From Tenericutes bacterium 4572_104 (GTDB lineage Bacteria > Bacillota_I > Bacilli_A > Izemoplasmatales > UBA5603), in contig NBLG01000001.1 of assembly GCA_002084435.1 (NCBI GenBank), positions 1-64,000 of the forward strand: a stretch of 64,000 bases of DNA. The letters are read 5' to 3'. Shown here piece by piece: positions 53,729 to 63,515 of the stretch. Each line of letters starts with the position of its first letter. Position 1 is the stretch's first letter. Made by a program: the position numbers and the translations under genes. Under the pieces are notes generated by a model. The model saw only the letters and a list, made by a program, of their open reading frames with translations, was not told the DNA's origin and did not search any database.

Positions 53729-55416
53729 AACACCCTGTTAAACCAATGTTCAATTTGTCCTATAGTTATACTAACTATGATAGGTCTACCATGAGGACAG
53801 GTATAAGGTCTTTTACATTTTCTTAAATCATTTACTAAATTAGCGGCTTCAGCTTTTGTGATATAATGATTTGCCTTTAGGGAATGCTTACAAGATAAAA
53901 GCTTTGCTAAATCATCAATAATATCAGCTTTTTTTAATGTTTTCTCTGATATTAAAGTTTCAACTATTTCTTCTGCGAATTCAAGTTCGTGTCCCTTATA
54001 AAACCAAGAAGGAACTTGTTTTATTAAAATTTGATTATTAGTTATTATTCCTTTTATACCAAAATCCGATAATTCAGATAGGTGTTCTTCTAACAAAATT
54101 GCCTTTTCTTTAGGTAAAGCAAGCTCTAATGGAAGTAATAATTCCTGAGTTTCACTATGTCTTCTTTCCATTTGTCTTAGATATCTTTCATAACGAATGC
54201 GTTCAGCTGCGGCGTGTTGGTCTAATAGGTATAATCCAGTTTCATTTTGGAAAATTAAATACGTGCCTAAATACTGCCCAATATATTCCATATCCGGTAT
54301 TACATTTTTTGGTTTTATTGTAGACTTTTCCTGATTAATAACTGGCTGTTTATTTTCTTTGTATTCACGTATAGGTTCATGAAACTCTAATTTTATCTGT
54401 TCAATATCATCTTCTTTGGGTGTTTGATAAATATATGAAGAAGAAACAAGAGGTTCAACAGTAGTTTTTATTAAATCTAGAAGTTTTTGATATTCAGAAA
54501 ATTTAATTTCTTGTTTTCTTGGATGAATATTAACATCGATAATAGATGGATCGCATTCAATATATAAAACAGCTATAGGATAGCGGTTTTTTGGTATCAA
54601 CTGTTCATAACACTCACGTATTGCGTTAATAATTCTAGTATCCGTAATATTTCTTTTATTAACAAATATATTGACATAATGATTGTTAGATCTATTTATA
54701 ATTGGATTAGTTGTAAACCCAAAAATAGAGTAATCCCTTGATTCGCCAGAAAATTCAATTAATTTTCTCGCTACATCAGCAGAATATATTGAAGCTAGTA
54801 TGTCTTTAATATTATTATTGCCAAGGCTTACAAATTGTATCTTTTGATTGTTAGTCAATTTAAAAGATATCTTTGGATAAGCTAGGGCGAATTTATGAAT
54901 TAAATTAACAATCATTGCGAGTTCGTATTGAGGAGATTTAAGATATTTAAATCTAGCTGGAGTTGTATAAAACAATCTAGTTACTTCTATTTTAGTGCCT
55001 TGATTTAAGCTAGCCTGTGATTTAGAAATAAATTTTCCATCCTCAAAAACTACCTTTATAGCTTCGCTGTCCTTTGAAGTGGTTAGTTCTACCCTACTAA
55101 TAGCGGCTATACTAGGTAAAGCCTCGCCTCTAAATCCAAGTGAATTTATTCTAAAGAGATCATTAATATTTTTAATTTTAGAAGTTGCGTGTCTTTCAAA
55201 CGCAAGTAAAGCATCGGTTTTATCCATTCCTACACCATTATCAGTTACAGTGATTGAGGTTAATCCCGATTCGATTAATGTAATATCAATTTGTGTAGCT
55301 AAAGCATCAATGCTGTTTTCAACTAATTCTTTTACAACATTGGCTATTTTTTCAATTACTTCACCAGCAGCGATTTTATTAGCTATAACCTGGTCAAGTT
55401 TTTTAATAACACTCAT
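53725..55416 (-). CDS. mutL: DNA mismatch repair protein MutL
   Basis: GHKL ATPase of mismatch repair. N-terminal IANKIAAGEVIE, DNGVGMDKTDALLAFERHATSKI, and LGFRGEALPSIAAIS are the ATP-binding motifs; a C-terminal dimerization region follows a linker (about 320-390). The C-terminus retains DQHAAAERIRYE, part of the endonuclease motif in organisms without MutH, and ACKHSLKAN/CPHGRP-like pieces (CKRPYTCPHGRP). The frame opens 17 codons upstream, but AAGGAG fits ATG 55416. 563 residues. Follows mutS by ten bases. Confidence 0.95.
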   Translation of the reverse strand: MSVIKKLDQVIANKIAAGEVIEKIANVVKELVENSIDALATQIDITLIESGLTSITVTDNGVGMDKTDALLAFERHATSKIKNINDLFRINSLGFRGEALPSIAAISRVELTTSKDSEAIKVVFEDGKFISKSQASLNQGTKIEVTRLFYTTPARFKYLKSPQYELAMIVNLIHKFALAYPKISFKLTNNQKIQFVSLGNNNIKDILASIYSADVARKLIEFSGESRDYSIFGFTTNPIINRSNNHYVNIFVNKRNITDTRIINAIRECYEQLIPKNRYPIAVLYIECDPSIIDVNIHPRKQEIKFSEYQKLLDLIKTTVEPLVSSSYIYQTPKEDDIEQIKLEFHEPIREYKENKQPVINQEKSTIKPKNVIPDMEYIGQYLGTYLIFQNETGLYLLDQHAAAERIRYERYLRQMERRHSETQELLLPLELALPKEKAILLEEHLSELSDFGIKGIITNNQILIKQVPSWFYKGHELEFAEEIVETLISEKTLKKADIIDDLAKLLSCKHSLKANHYITKAEAANLVNDLRKCKRPYTCPHGRPIIVSITIGQIEHWFNRVL

Positions 55417-55426
55417 TAAAAACTCC

Positions 55427-58018
55427 TTATTTATTTGAAAGTTTCTTAATTTCTTCCAAGACATCATTTAAGATATTCATCGCCATAATTGGAGTGATAT
55501 CATTGATATCTAATTCCTCTAATTGTTCTATTATGGATTTGTATTTATCTTGGACATCTTCTTGTAATTCTAATGTCTCTTGATAATTAAATAAGTCTAT
55601 AGTTTGTGGTTTTATAATATTATATCCATGATTTTTTTCGAGTTCAGCTAAAATTTCTTTAGAACGGGTAATTACAATGTTTGGTAGTTTAGCAAGTTTT
55701 GCGACATGAATACCATAACTTCTATCAGTAGGTCCATCAACTACCTTATGCAAAAAGACAATATTTCCATTTTCTTCCTTAGCAGAAACATGAACATTAT
55801 GCAATGATTTTAAATCGCCTTCTAAGTAAGTTAATTCATGATAATGAGTAGAAAATAAAATCTTACAATTTATTTTATGATGGCTATATTCAATTATAGC
55901 TTGAGCTAAAGCCATTCCATCATAAGTAGCTGTTCCTCTACCTATTTCATCAAATAAAATAAGTGATTTATTAGTTGCGTTCTTTAAAGCATAGTTAACT
56001 TCTAACATTTCTACCATAAAAGTAGACATGCCTATTGATAAATCATCTGAAGCTCCAATTCTTGTGAATATTTGATCAAAAATAGGAATCCTAGCACTAG
56101 TTGCCGGAACGAAACATCCAATTTGCGCCATAATTATTATTAAAGCTACTTGCCTCATATAGGTAGATTTACCACTCATATTAGGGCCGGTAATTAAAAG
56201 TATTTGATCTTTTGGGCTCATATGGATATCATTTGAAACAAATGTTTCTTCGCTTATAACTTCGACTACTGGATGTCTTCCTGAAACTATATCTATAATT
56301 TGTTCATCTACTATTATTGGTTTTATATAGCGATTGTTCATAGAAACTATTGAAAAAGCTAGTAACATGTCAATTTCAGATAATGTTCTCGCTAATTTTT
56401 GAAGATCTATCGTATAGTTTTTCGCATTCTCTCTTAATTCAATAAATAAATCGTATTCTAGATTAATAATAGAATCATTCGCTCCTAAAATTTTAGTCTC
56501 TTGGAGTTTTAATTCTTCTGTTATATAGCGTTCAGAATTAGATAATGTTTGTTTTCTAATGTATCCAAATTCTTCTTTAACAAGGTCAAGTTGCCCTTTA
56601 GTAATCTCTATATAATAACCAAATACTCTATTATATCCAACTTTTAATTTCTTTATTCCAGTTCTTAAGCGTTCTCTTTCAACAAATTCTTCTAACCATT
56701 CCTTAGAATTTTTCGCAATATCACGAAACTCATCTAAAGATTCATTATAACCATCTTTTATTATTCCACCTTCTTTAATAGAAAGTGGTGGATTATCGAT
56801 TAAAGCTTTTTGAATTAAAGTGGTGAGGTCGCTTAAATCAGGTATATTTTCAGCTAAGTTTTTTGCAAAACCATTTTTTAATTCAAAGAGAGATTCTTTA
56901 ATATAAGGAATCGTTTGTAAGCTTTTTTTAAGATTAACCATATCTTTTGCATTAGCATTACCAAAAGAAATTCTACCGACAATTCTTTCAAGGTCGTAGA
57001 CTTGTTTTAATTGTTTTAATATATCACTTCGAACAATAAAATTATTGTTAAAGCTTTCAACTAAGCTATATCTCTCTTCAATATGTTTTCTATCAATTAA
57101 AGGCCTTTGAATACTTTGTTTTAAGAACCTAGATCCCATAGCTGTTTCACATTTATCTAACAAAGAAAATAAAGTATTCTGTTTAGAACCACGTCTTAGA
57201 GTCTCAGTTAATTCAAGGTTTTTCTTTGAATTATTATCAATTCTAAGATATGATTCAGAAGTAAAAACTTGAACTTTTTGTAAATGAATTAATGATTGTT
57301 TTTGGGTCTTTTCAAGATAATTCACAAGTCTTGCGAAGGCTTGAATTAAGTCTTTGTCATAGATATCATTTACTAGATTATTATAATAAGTTGGTAAATT
57401 AATTTCATCTGAAATAGATATTGTTAATTCATAGGTGTTTAAGTAATGTTTAATTAAGCGGTTTCTTAATTTTGAAGGAATAACTACTTCTTTTACATTC
57501 AAATTAAGTATTTCATTAAACAAGATATTTATATCTTTGGGAACTTTTTCTAAATAATTTTCTCCAGTTGTTAAATCAGAGAAGGCTAAAATAAATCCAA
57601 GTTTATATTCGGATACAGCTACTATATAGTTATTATCTTTTTGGTCAATAGTCCCGTCTTCAATAATAGTACCTGGAGTAACTAGTTTAATTACTTCTCG
57701 TTTTACAATTCCTTTTGCGAGCTTTGGATCTTCTACCTGTTCAACTATGGCTACTTTATATCCTTTTTCAACTAATTTTTCTAAATATATATTTTTGGCA
57801 TGATATGGTACGCCACACATTGGAACTCTTTCTTTAGCTCCAGCATCCCTACCAGTTAAAACAATTTCCAATTCTTTTGAGGCTAGTATTGCGTCTTGGA
57901 AAAACATTTCATAAAAATCTCCAAGTCGAAAAAAGACTATATAATCGCTATAGTCTTTTTTTATCTCTAAATATTGCTGCATCATTGGTGTATAGATACT
58001 TGAGTCAATTTGTTTCAT
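55427..58018 (-). CDS. mutS: DNA mismatch repair protein MutS
   Basis: Mismatch-recognition ATPase, 863 residues, full length. N-terminal mismatch motif FRLGDFYEMF; GVPYHAK; C-terminal Walker A GPNMSGKSTYMRQ, DEIGRGTATYDG, and FSTHYHEL. The final segment has QKY-type low complexity and a QTIDLF peptide (about 795-805), close to a beta-clamp-binding sequence. AGGAGT precedes the ATG. Confidence 0.97.
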   Translation of the reverse strand: MKQIDSSIYTPMMQQYLEIKKDYSDYIVFFRLGDFYEMFFQDAILASKELEIVLTGRDAGAKERVPMCGVPYHAKNIYLEKLVEKGYKVAIVEQVEDPKLAKGIVKREVIKLVTPGTIIEDGTIDQKDNNYIVAVSEYKLGFILAFSDLTTGENYLEKVPKDINILFNEILNLNVKEVVIPSKLRNRLIKHYLNTYELTISISDEINLPTYYNNLVNDIYDKDLIQAFARLVNYLEKTQKQSLIHLQKVQVFTSESYLRIDNNSKKNLELTETLRRGSKQNTLFSLLDKCETAMGSRFLKQSIQRPLIDRKHIEERYSLVESFNNNFIVRSDILKQLKQVYDLERIVGRISFGNANAKDMVNLKKSLQTIPYIKESLFELKNGFAKNLAENIPDLSDLTTLIQKALIDNPPLSIKEGGIIKDGYNESLDEFRDIAKNSKEWLEEFVERERLRTGIKKLKVGYNRVFGYYIEITKGQLDLVKEEFGYIRKQTLSNSERYITEELKLQETKILGANDSIINLEYDLFIELRENAKNYTIDLQKLARTLSEIDMLLAFSIVSMNNRYIKPIIVDEQIIDIVSGRHPVVEVISEETFVSNDIHMSPKDQILLITGPNMSGKSTYMRQVALIIIMAQIGCFVPATSARIPIFDQIFTRIGASDDLSIGMSTFMVEMLEVNYALKNATNKSLILFDEIGRGTATYDGMALAQAIIEYSHHKINCKILFSTHYHELTYLEGDLKSLHNVHVSAKEENGNIVFLHKVVDGPTDRSYGIHVAKLAKLPNIVITRSKEILAELEKNHGYNIIKPQTIDLFNYQETLELQEDVQDKYKSIIEQLEELDINDITPIMAMNILNDVLEEIKKLSNK

Positions 58019-58034
58019 TTATACTCCTATATTA

Positions 58035-59366
58035 TTACCAAAACACTGGTAAGTTGAAAGGTAGGTTACCTGGATTTAAAACTGTATAATAGTAATATGA
58101 ATATCCTACAAAACCAACAAGTGCTAAAATAAATACAATTACAATAAACCATATAATACGACGGCGACGACGTTTTTTATAGAATTTTTTAATTATTTGA
58201 TTAATCTTTTCATCAAGTAATTCCTTCTCTTCTTCAGAAAGAATACTTTCATCTTTTAAAATTTCTTCCTGAGGTTTTTCCTTTACGATAGCCTTTTCTT
58301 CAGGCTTTTCTTCAGGTAAAGAGATTGGTTCTTCCTCTACCTCTTTTTGAGGTGCTTCTTCTTTAACCTCTTCCTTAATCTCTTCCTTAACCTCTTCTTT
58401 AATTTCTTCTTGAGGTTCTTCCTCAGGTTCTTCCTCAACATAAGGTTCAACTACATCTTCAACCTCTTCTTCTACAGGAATAACTTTTTCAGGTTCTTTT
58501 TCTTCTTTTGGCATCTCTTCTGTTTCGATATCTCCAACAACTTCTTCTTCACGGCTTTCAAGAGGTATATCGTAACTAAAGTTATCTTCTTCAACTGGTT
58601 TGTGATACATATCTAAAGCAAATTGAATAAATTCAATCATATCTTTTTTCTTTAAATCAATTGAAATCTTAAAGCCTTTTTCTTTGGCATATATCTCTAA
58701 ATCAAGAACGCTTTTTTTAGATAATAATTCTGATTCATCTTCAGTTAATTGAAATTTAGCTGTTAATATTTCAATTAGTTTTGATTTATTTATTCTTCTT
58801 GGAACTGTAATACCATATTTTTTGCCAAGAGCTTTTAAATCACCTAATGTATAAGAACTGAGTAACTCTTCATTCCAATCAGTTATTTTAACACCATCAA
58901 GGTAACCTTTAGCTTCATAGAAAAAATCTTTTGTTAATTCATAAAATTCACTGTATTTCATAACTTCTAGGTCAACTGTATAGTTGTGTTGAAGTTGTTC
59001 TAATTCGTTAATAAAACTGTTTTTCAAAGATAGTTTATCCATATTGACAAAGATAATATTAAAGAGAAGTTCTTTATATCTAGATAGTTCAAAGTCTAAA
59101 TTATATTTTTCAATTAATTTTTCTAAAGGGTATAGAGAAAAATTATCATATCCTCGTAAACGATATTTTAACTCATCTGTATATGTGTTATATATTTTAT
59201 CTTCGAATACTTGAGGCCTAATAGTTTCTCTTAACAAAAAAGCATGAATAAATAAAGGTAGTTTTACCTTGTATTTTAAGAAAAGCTTCTTAATATCCTC
59301 TGTTGGAATCACAACCAAACGTTTTGAAAATGAAAAATACTCTTCTTTTGATTTGAATTTAGACAT
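58035..59366 (-). CDS. membrane-anchored protein with two SAP-like domains
   Basis: A 443-residue protein I do not recognise as a named family. Residues 1-160 form a helical domain. Two SAP/Rho-N-like helix-extended-loop-helix units follow (about 170-205, YTLGDLKALGKKYGITVPRRINKSKLIEIL; and 218-253, SVLDLEIYAKEKGFKISIDLKKKDMIEFI). Then comes a long Glu/Lys/Pro/Val-rich linker (about 270-395) with KEEVKEEI repeats, a basic cluster KKRRRRR, one helix (about 404-424) and a 16-residue outside tail. This puts nucleic-acid-binding-type domains in the cytoplasm on a tether. ATG 59366 follows GGGTGAG. It lies between miaB and mutS. Confidence 0.7.
   Translation of the reverse strand: MSKFKSKEEYFSFSKRLVVIPTEDIKKLFLKYKVKLPLFIHAFLLRETIRPQVFEDKIYNTYTDELKYRLRGYDNFSLYPLEKLIEKYNLDFELSRYKELLFNIIFVNMDKLSLKNSFINELEQLQHNYTVDLEVMKYSEFYELTKDFFYEAKGYLDGVKITDWNEELLSSYTLGDLKALGKKYGITVPRRINKSKLIEILTAKFQLTEDESELLSKKSVLDLEIYAKEKGFKISIDLKKKDMIEFIQFALDMYHKPVEEDNFSYDIPLESREEEVVGDIETEEMPKEEKEPEKVIPVEEEVEDVVEPYVEEEPEEEPQEEIKEEVKEEIKEEVKEEAPQKEVEEEPISLPEEKPEEKAIVKEKPQEEILKDESILSEEEKELLDEKINQIIKKFYKKRRRRRIIWFIVIVFILALVGFVGYSYYYYTVLNPGNLPFNLPVFW
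58320..58520 (-). repeat. degenerate Glu-Lys/Glu-Val coding repeat
   Basis: CTCTTCCTTAA-type units repeat in the gene for the SAP/membrane protein and encode alternating KEEV/KEEI and EEEP blocks. Copies are imperfect; a candidate for length variation between strains. Confidence 0.6.
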
Positions 59367-59396
59367 AATCTCACCCTTTTTTATCAATATATAAAT

Positions 59397-59425
59397 ATAT
59401 TACCTTATATTAAAATATATTTCAA
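59397..59425 (-). promoter_or_regulatory. promoter for SAP protein-mutS-mutL-miaA
   Basis: Minus strand TTGAAA (59420-59425), 17 bases, TAATAT (59397-59402), about 30 bases before the start. Confidence 0.45.
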
Positions 59426-59486
59426 TAGAAGTATGTATAATTAGAGCGATTTCCTTGTTTTTTTATATATATAAATATAATTAGAG

Positions 59487-60917
59487 TTATTCAGGCAAAT
59501 ATTCACCATCTAAAGACCAAGTTTTTGCTTTTGTGATTTTAACAGGAACTATTTTTCCGATGTATGAGGGAGCAATCAAAAGGTTTACTAATTTGTTATT
59601 TTCAGTATATCCTGAAAGGACATTTTTATTAGTTTTAGAATAGCCTTCTACAAGAACTTTAACTGTCTTTCCTTCAAAGCGTTTATTTCCTCTTAAATAT
59701 CCTTCATTGACTAAATCATTTAATCTATGTAGTCTTGCCTTAGCTTCTTCTTTAGTAACTGTTTCTTCAAAAAGTGCAGCTGGTGTACCTTTTCTTTTTG
59801 AATAAACAAAGGTATAAGCTCCTTCAAATTTCGCTTTTCTAACTAAATCCATTGTTTCTTCAAAATCTTCTTCAGTTTCAGTAGGAAATCCTACAATAAT
59901 ATCAGTAGTAATTGAAACATCAGGTATTCTTTTATATATTCTATCTACTAAATCTAGATACTGTTCTTTTGTATATTTTCTGTTCATTTTCTTTAATACT
60001 TTATTAGAACCAGATTGAACTGGTAAATGAATATAAGGCATTAAGTTATCACATTCACTTATTACATCAATTAGTTCATCAGAGAAGTCTTTGGGATGGC
60101 TTGTAGTAAAGCGAATGCGGGGAATATCTATTTTGCTTAAATCGCGCAATAGATCTGGAAAAGTATATTTAGAGTCAATAAAATCTAATCCATATGAGTT
60201 AACGTTTTGTCCGATTAAGGTTACTTCTTGATAACCTCTTTTAACTAAATCTTCAACTTCAGAAATGATATATTCTTTTCTTCTAGAGCGTTCTTTACCT
60301 CTTGTATAGGGAACTATACAGTATGTACAAAACTCATCACATCCATACATGATATTAACCCATGCTTTAAAGCGGTTGTCTCTTGCGTGTGGTAGGTTTT
60401 CAATTATTTTACCTTCTTCAGATAAAACTTCAATTATCTGTTTTCTTTCCTTCATGAATTTGTCTAAATAATAGATAAATTTATTAATGTTATGTGTTCC
60501 TATTACGATATCTACGTGTTTATATTTAGAAAGAATCCGTTCAACTGTGGTTTCTTCTTGGCTCATACAACCAGCTACAACTAAGATTAAATCAGGGTTT
60601 ATTTTCTTAAAACTTTTTAGTCTTCCAAGTTCACCAAAAACTTTGTTTTCAGCGCCTTCTCTTACTGCACAAGTATTAATCAATATAAGACTAGCTTCTT
60701 CTACTTTATCTGTCTTTGTATAGCCTTGTTCTTCTATTAGAGCTCTTAAGATTTCTGAGTCTATTTCGTTTGCTTGGCACCCATGGGTTTGGATAAGATA
60801 TTTTTTTCCTAGTCCTAAGTTTTTAATAGATTCATCTTTTTTATATTCAATTGTTTCTACTGTTTTTTTTGATCGCTTGCGTGCTTTTTTTAAATTTGGT
60901 TTATTTAAGTTTTCCAT
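59487..60917 (-). CDS. miaB: tRNA-2-methylthio-N6-dimethylallyladenosine synthase
   Basis: Radical SAM methylthiotransferase. N-terminal UPF0004 domain with cluster cysteines in THGCQANE, NTCAVREGAENK and AGCMSQEE; radical SAM site GCDEFCTYC (CX3CX2C); C-terminal TRAM domain (about 410-476). A basic N-terminal tail of about 38 residues precedes the core. 476 residues. Works after MiaA on the same tRNA base. Confidence 0.96.
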   Translation of the reverse strand: MENLNKPNLKKARKRSKKTVETIEYKKDESIKNLGLGKKYLIQTHGCQANEIDSEILRALIEEQGYTKTDKVEEASLILINTCAVREGAENKVFGELGRLKSFKKINPDLILVVAGCMSQEETTVERILSKYKHVDIVIGTHNINKFIYYLDKFMKERKQIIEVLSEEGKIIENLPHARDNRFKAWVNIMYGCDEFCTYCIVPYTRGKERSRRKEYIISEVEDLVKRGYQEVTLIGQNVNSYGLDFIDSKYTFPDLLRDLSKIDIPRIRFTTSHPKDFSDELIDVISECDNLMPYIHLPVQSGSNKVLKKMNRKYTKEQYLDLVDRIYKRIPDVSITTDIIVGFPTETEEDFEETMDLVRKAKFEGAYTFVYSKRKGTPAALFEETVTKEEAKARLHRLNDLVNEGYLRGNKRFEGKTVKVLVEGYSKTNKNVLSGYTENNKLVNLLIAPSYIGKIVPVKITKAKTWSLDGEYLPE

Positions 60918-60920
60918 ATA

Positions 60921-61682
60921 TTAATCCTCTATTATATTAATTCTTTTAATTGTCTTTAAGTCTAAGTCCATAATTACTGCGTTAAATTGGAGTTTTCCTT
61001 CTTTTTCAGGCCTAACTCTTTCAGGAACGCCACTTATAAATTTTCTTATAGCTTGTTTAATATTTCCACCAATTATACCATATTTAATTCCCGTCATACC
61101 AATGTCTGTAATATATAATGTTTTTTTCGGTAAAACCATATTATCAGCTGTAGGTACGTGTGTGTGAGTTCCTAAAACAGCGTCAACTCTTCCATCTAAG
61201 TAATGCGCTAAGGCGAGTTTTTCACTCGTGGCTTCAGCGTGAAAATCGACAATTATATAATCAGCTTTAATTTCTTTTAACAATCTATCAGCTACTAAGA
61301 AGGGATTTTCTATAGGGTCATGCATAAATATTCTTCCAAGTAGATTTATAACAGCTATTATTTTATCATTATATTGATACAATACATATTCATTTCCCGC
61401 TGTACCAGGGCCATAATTTGCTGGTCTTGCGACATATGGAAAATTTAACACTATGGGATAATCCTTTCTTGTAAAAGTATGATTCCCCATAGTAAATATA
61501 TTGACTCCCTTTTTTAAATAATCTTTGTATATAGTTTCACTGAGTCCATTGCCATCAGCGATGTTTTCTCCGTTTACAATTACAATTTGTGGCTTATACT
61601 CTCTTTTTACTTGGTCAAAATACCTATCAAAGGCATCTCTTCCTCTTTCCATATAAACATCGCCTATAAATAATACTTTCAT
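60921..61682 (-). CDS. ymdB: YmdB-family metallophosphodiesterase
   Basis: A 253-residue phosphodiesterase of the TIGR00282 family, which hydrolyses cyclic nucleotides in Bacillus and affects biofilm and sporulation decisions. Motifs: FIGDVYMERGRDAF, VNGENIADGNGLS, TMGNHTF, DFHAEATSEKLALAHYLDGRVDAVLGTHTHVPTAD and DIGMTG. It stands between rny and miaB as in Bacillus; the ATG is 48 bases past a terminator. Confidence 0.94.
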   Translation of the reverse strand: MKVLFIGDVYMERGRDAFDRYFDQVKREYKPQIVIVNGENIADGNGLSETIYKDYLKKGVNIFTMGNHTFTRKDYPIVLNFPYVARPANYGPGTAGNEYVLYQYNDKIIAVINLLGRIFMHDPIENPFLVADRLLKEIKADYIIVDFHAEATSEKLALAHYLDGRVDAVLGTHTHVPTADNMVLPKKTLYITDIGMTGIKYGIIGGNIKQAIRKFISGVPERVRPEKEGKLQFNAVIMDLDLKTIKRINIIED

Positions 61683-61700
61683 CTTACACTCTTTTCTAGT

Positions 61701-61716
61701 ACAAGGTAATCCTTGT
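61701..61716. promoter_or_regulatory. inverted repeat ACAAGG-N4-CCTTGT before ymdB
   Basis: A 6-bp perfect inverted repeat in the 68-base gap between the rny terminator and ymdB, close to where a promoter (TTGTAA, minus strand) could be. Possible operator; unsupported otherwise. Confidence 0.35.
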
Positions 61717-61730
61717 TTACAATTTTAGTT

Positions 61731-61762
61731 TTAAAAAGAAAGCCTTCCAAATGCTGGAAGGC
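61731..61762 (-). terminator. terminator after rny
   Basis: Minus strand GCCTTCCA, loop GCATT, TGGAAGGC, then TTTCTTTTT. Confidence 0.9.
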
Positions 61763-61768
61763 AATTTT

Positions 61769-63334
61769 TTATTTTGCAATATCTTGAGCTCGTGTTTCTC
61801 TTATAACAGTAATTTTAATCGTTCCAGGATAACTTAATCTTTCTTCAATTCGTTCTTTAATTTGTTTAGCAATTACATGAGTTCTTGTATCATCTACTTC
61901 ATTTGGTTTTACAATAACTCTTACTTCTCTTCCGGCTTGAATAGCATAAGCTTCTTCAACGCCCTTAATTTCAGAAGATATTTCTTCTAATTGAGATAGT
62001 CTATTTATGTAATTTTCTAGTGATTCTGATCTAGCTCCTGGTCTAGCGGCGCTTAACGCATCAGCTGCGGCTACTAATACGCCGATAATAGTAGTGGCTT
62101 CTTTATCTCCATGATGAGATATAATTGCGTCTAATACTGCTGGATGTTCTCGGTATTTCTTTGCGATTGAATAACCAATTTCAGCGTGAGATCCTTCCAC
62201 TTCATGGTCTACTGCTTTTCCAATATCATGAAGTAATCCAGCGCGTTTTGCGATAACTTCATTTTCACCTAATTCGACAGCCATTTTACCTGCAAGAAAT
62301 GCAGTTTCTATGGAGTGACGCAAGGCATTTTGTCCATATGATGTTCTAAAATGTAGGCGACCAATTAATTTTGTTAAATCTGGGTGGATTCTTCCGATTC
62401 CTGTTTCAAATACAGCTTCATCACCTTTATCTCTAATAAATTGATCGATTTCTACTCTTGTCTTTTCAACTATCTCTTCAATTCTAGCTGGATGAATTCT
62501 TCCATCTAAAATCAAAGTCTCAAGAGAACGCTTTGCGATTTCTCTTCTGATAGGGTCAAATCCTGATAGTACTACTGCTTCTGGAGTATCATCGATAATT
62601 AAATCGACTCCTGTTAAAGCTTCTAAGGCTCTAATATTACGACCCTCTCGTCCAATAATACGGCCCTTCATTTCATCATTTGGAAGTGTTACAACTGAAA
62701 CTGTAGTTTCTACTGTAACATCTTGAGCATATTTCTGTATTGCATTAGAAATAATCTCTTTAGCACGTTTTTGTGCTTCATTCTTAGCCTTTTCCTCTTC
62801 ATCTCTAATATAACGGTCAATTTCATCAACCATGTCTTCTTCAACGCGTTTCATAACTACGTCTCTAGCTTGTTTTTCCGTAAAATTAGCGATTTGTAAA
62901 AGCTTTTCATTTTGTTCTTTGATAATTTTTTCCAGTTGATAGTTCTTTTCGTCAATTGCGGATTTTCGATTGTCTAAGATCTCTTCTTTACGGTCTAAAT
63001 TAGCTTCACGTTTATCTAAATTAGCTGATCTTCGTTCTAATAATTCTTCCCGTTGATGTAGCTTGTTTTCACGAACAGCTACTTCATTTCTTTTCTCTTT
63101 TAAGATTTTTTCGTTTTCATGATTTAGATTATAAATCTCTTGTTTAGCTTCGAGTAATTTTTCTTTCTTTATTCTCTCCGCTTGCGCAAATGCATTGTCA
63201 ATTATACTTTGTGATTTATTTTTGGCAGTCTGAAAACCTTTTTCTACGACTGATACTCTTATAATAAATCCTATAAGTCCACCAACAATTAGACCTAACA
63301 AACTGGAAATAATAATTTGTAGATAGTCTGGCAT
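61769..63334 (-). CDS. rny: ribonuclease Y
   Basis: Membrane-tethered endoribonuclease that starts mRNA decay. N-terminal helix (about 5-26), coiled coil (30-195) of Lys/Glu-rich heptads, KH domain ([26 protein letters not shown]), and the HD domain ([19 protein letters not shown], with [11 protein letters not shown] before it). 521 residues, normal. Starts with ATG after AAGGAGAT; has its own strong promoter after recA. Confidence 0.97.
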   Translation of the reverse strand: MPDYLQIIISSLLGLIVGGLIGFIIRVSVVEKGFQTAKNKSQSIIDNAFAQAERIKKEKLLEAKQEIYNLNHENEKILKEKRNEVAVRENKLHQREELLERRSANLDKREANLDRKEEILDNRKSAIDEKNYQLEKIIKEQNEKLLQIANFTEKQARDVVMKRVEEDMVDEIDRYIRDEEEKAKNEAQKRAKEIISNAIQKYAQDVTVETTVSVVTLPNDEMKGRIIGREGRNIRALEALTGVDLIIDDTPEAVVLSGFDPIRREIAKRSLETLILDGRIHPARIEEIVEKTRVEIDQFIRDKGDEAVFETGIGRIHPDLTKLIGRLHFRTSYGQNALRHSIETAFLAGKMAVELGENEVIAKRAGLLHDIGKAVDHEVEGSHAEIGYSIAKKYREHPAVLDAIISHHGDKEATTIIGVLVAAADALSAARPGARSESLENYINRLSQLEEISSEIKGVEEAYAIQAGREVRVIVKPNEVDDTRTHVIAKQIKERIEERLSYPGTIKITVIRETRAQDIAK

Positions 63335-63375
63335 CTTATTATCTCCTTTTTATTATGTTATTTCATATATTAAAC

Positions 63376-63389
63376 GTATGTACTCATAC
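63376..63389. repeat. inverted repeat GTATG-N4-CATAC in the rny leader
   Basis: A 5-bp inverted repeat about 40 bases upstream of the rny start, inside the predicted 5' leader. Could be a small hairpin or operator; may be chance. Confidence 0.25.
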
Positions 63390-63414
63390 AACAATATACT
63401 TTTTAATCTATTCT

Positions 63415-63443
63415 ATTATATTATATATTCTTATCATAGTCAA
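63415..63443 (-). promoter_or_regulatory. rny promoter
   Basis: Minus strand TTGACT (63438-63443), 17 bases, perfect TATAAT (63415-63420). The predicted leader is about 75 bases. Confidence 0.75.
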
Positions 63444-63483
63444 AAGATATTTATTAATTCACTATTATTTTTTTTATTAGAGA

Positions 63484-63515
63484 CAAAAAAAAGAAAAACC
63501 ATAAAAGGTCTTTCT
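63484..63515 (-). terminator. terminator after recA
   Basis: Minus strand AGAAAGACC, loop TTTTAT, GGTTTTTCT (one G-U pair), then TTTTTTTT; overlaps the stop codon. Confidence 0.7.
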
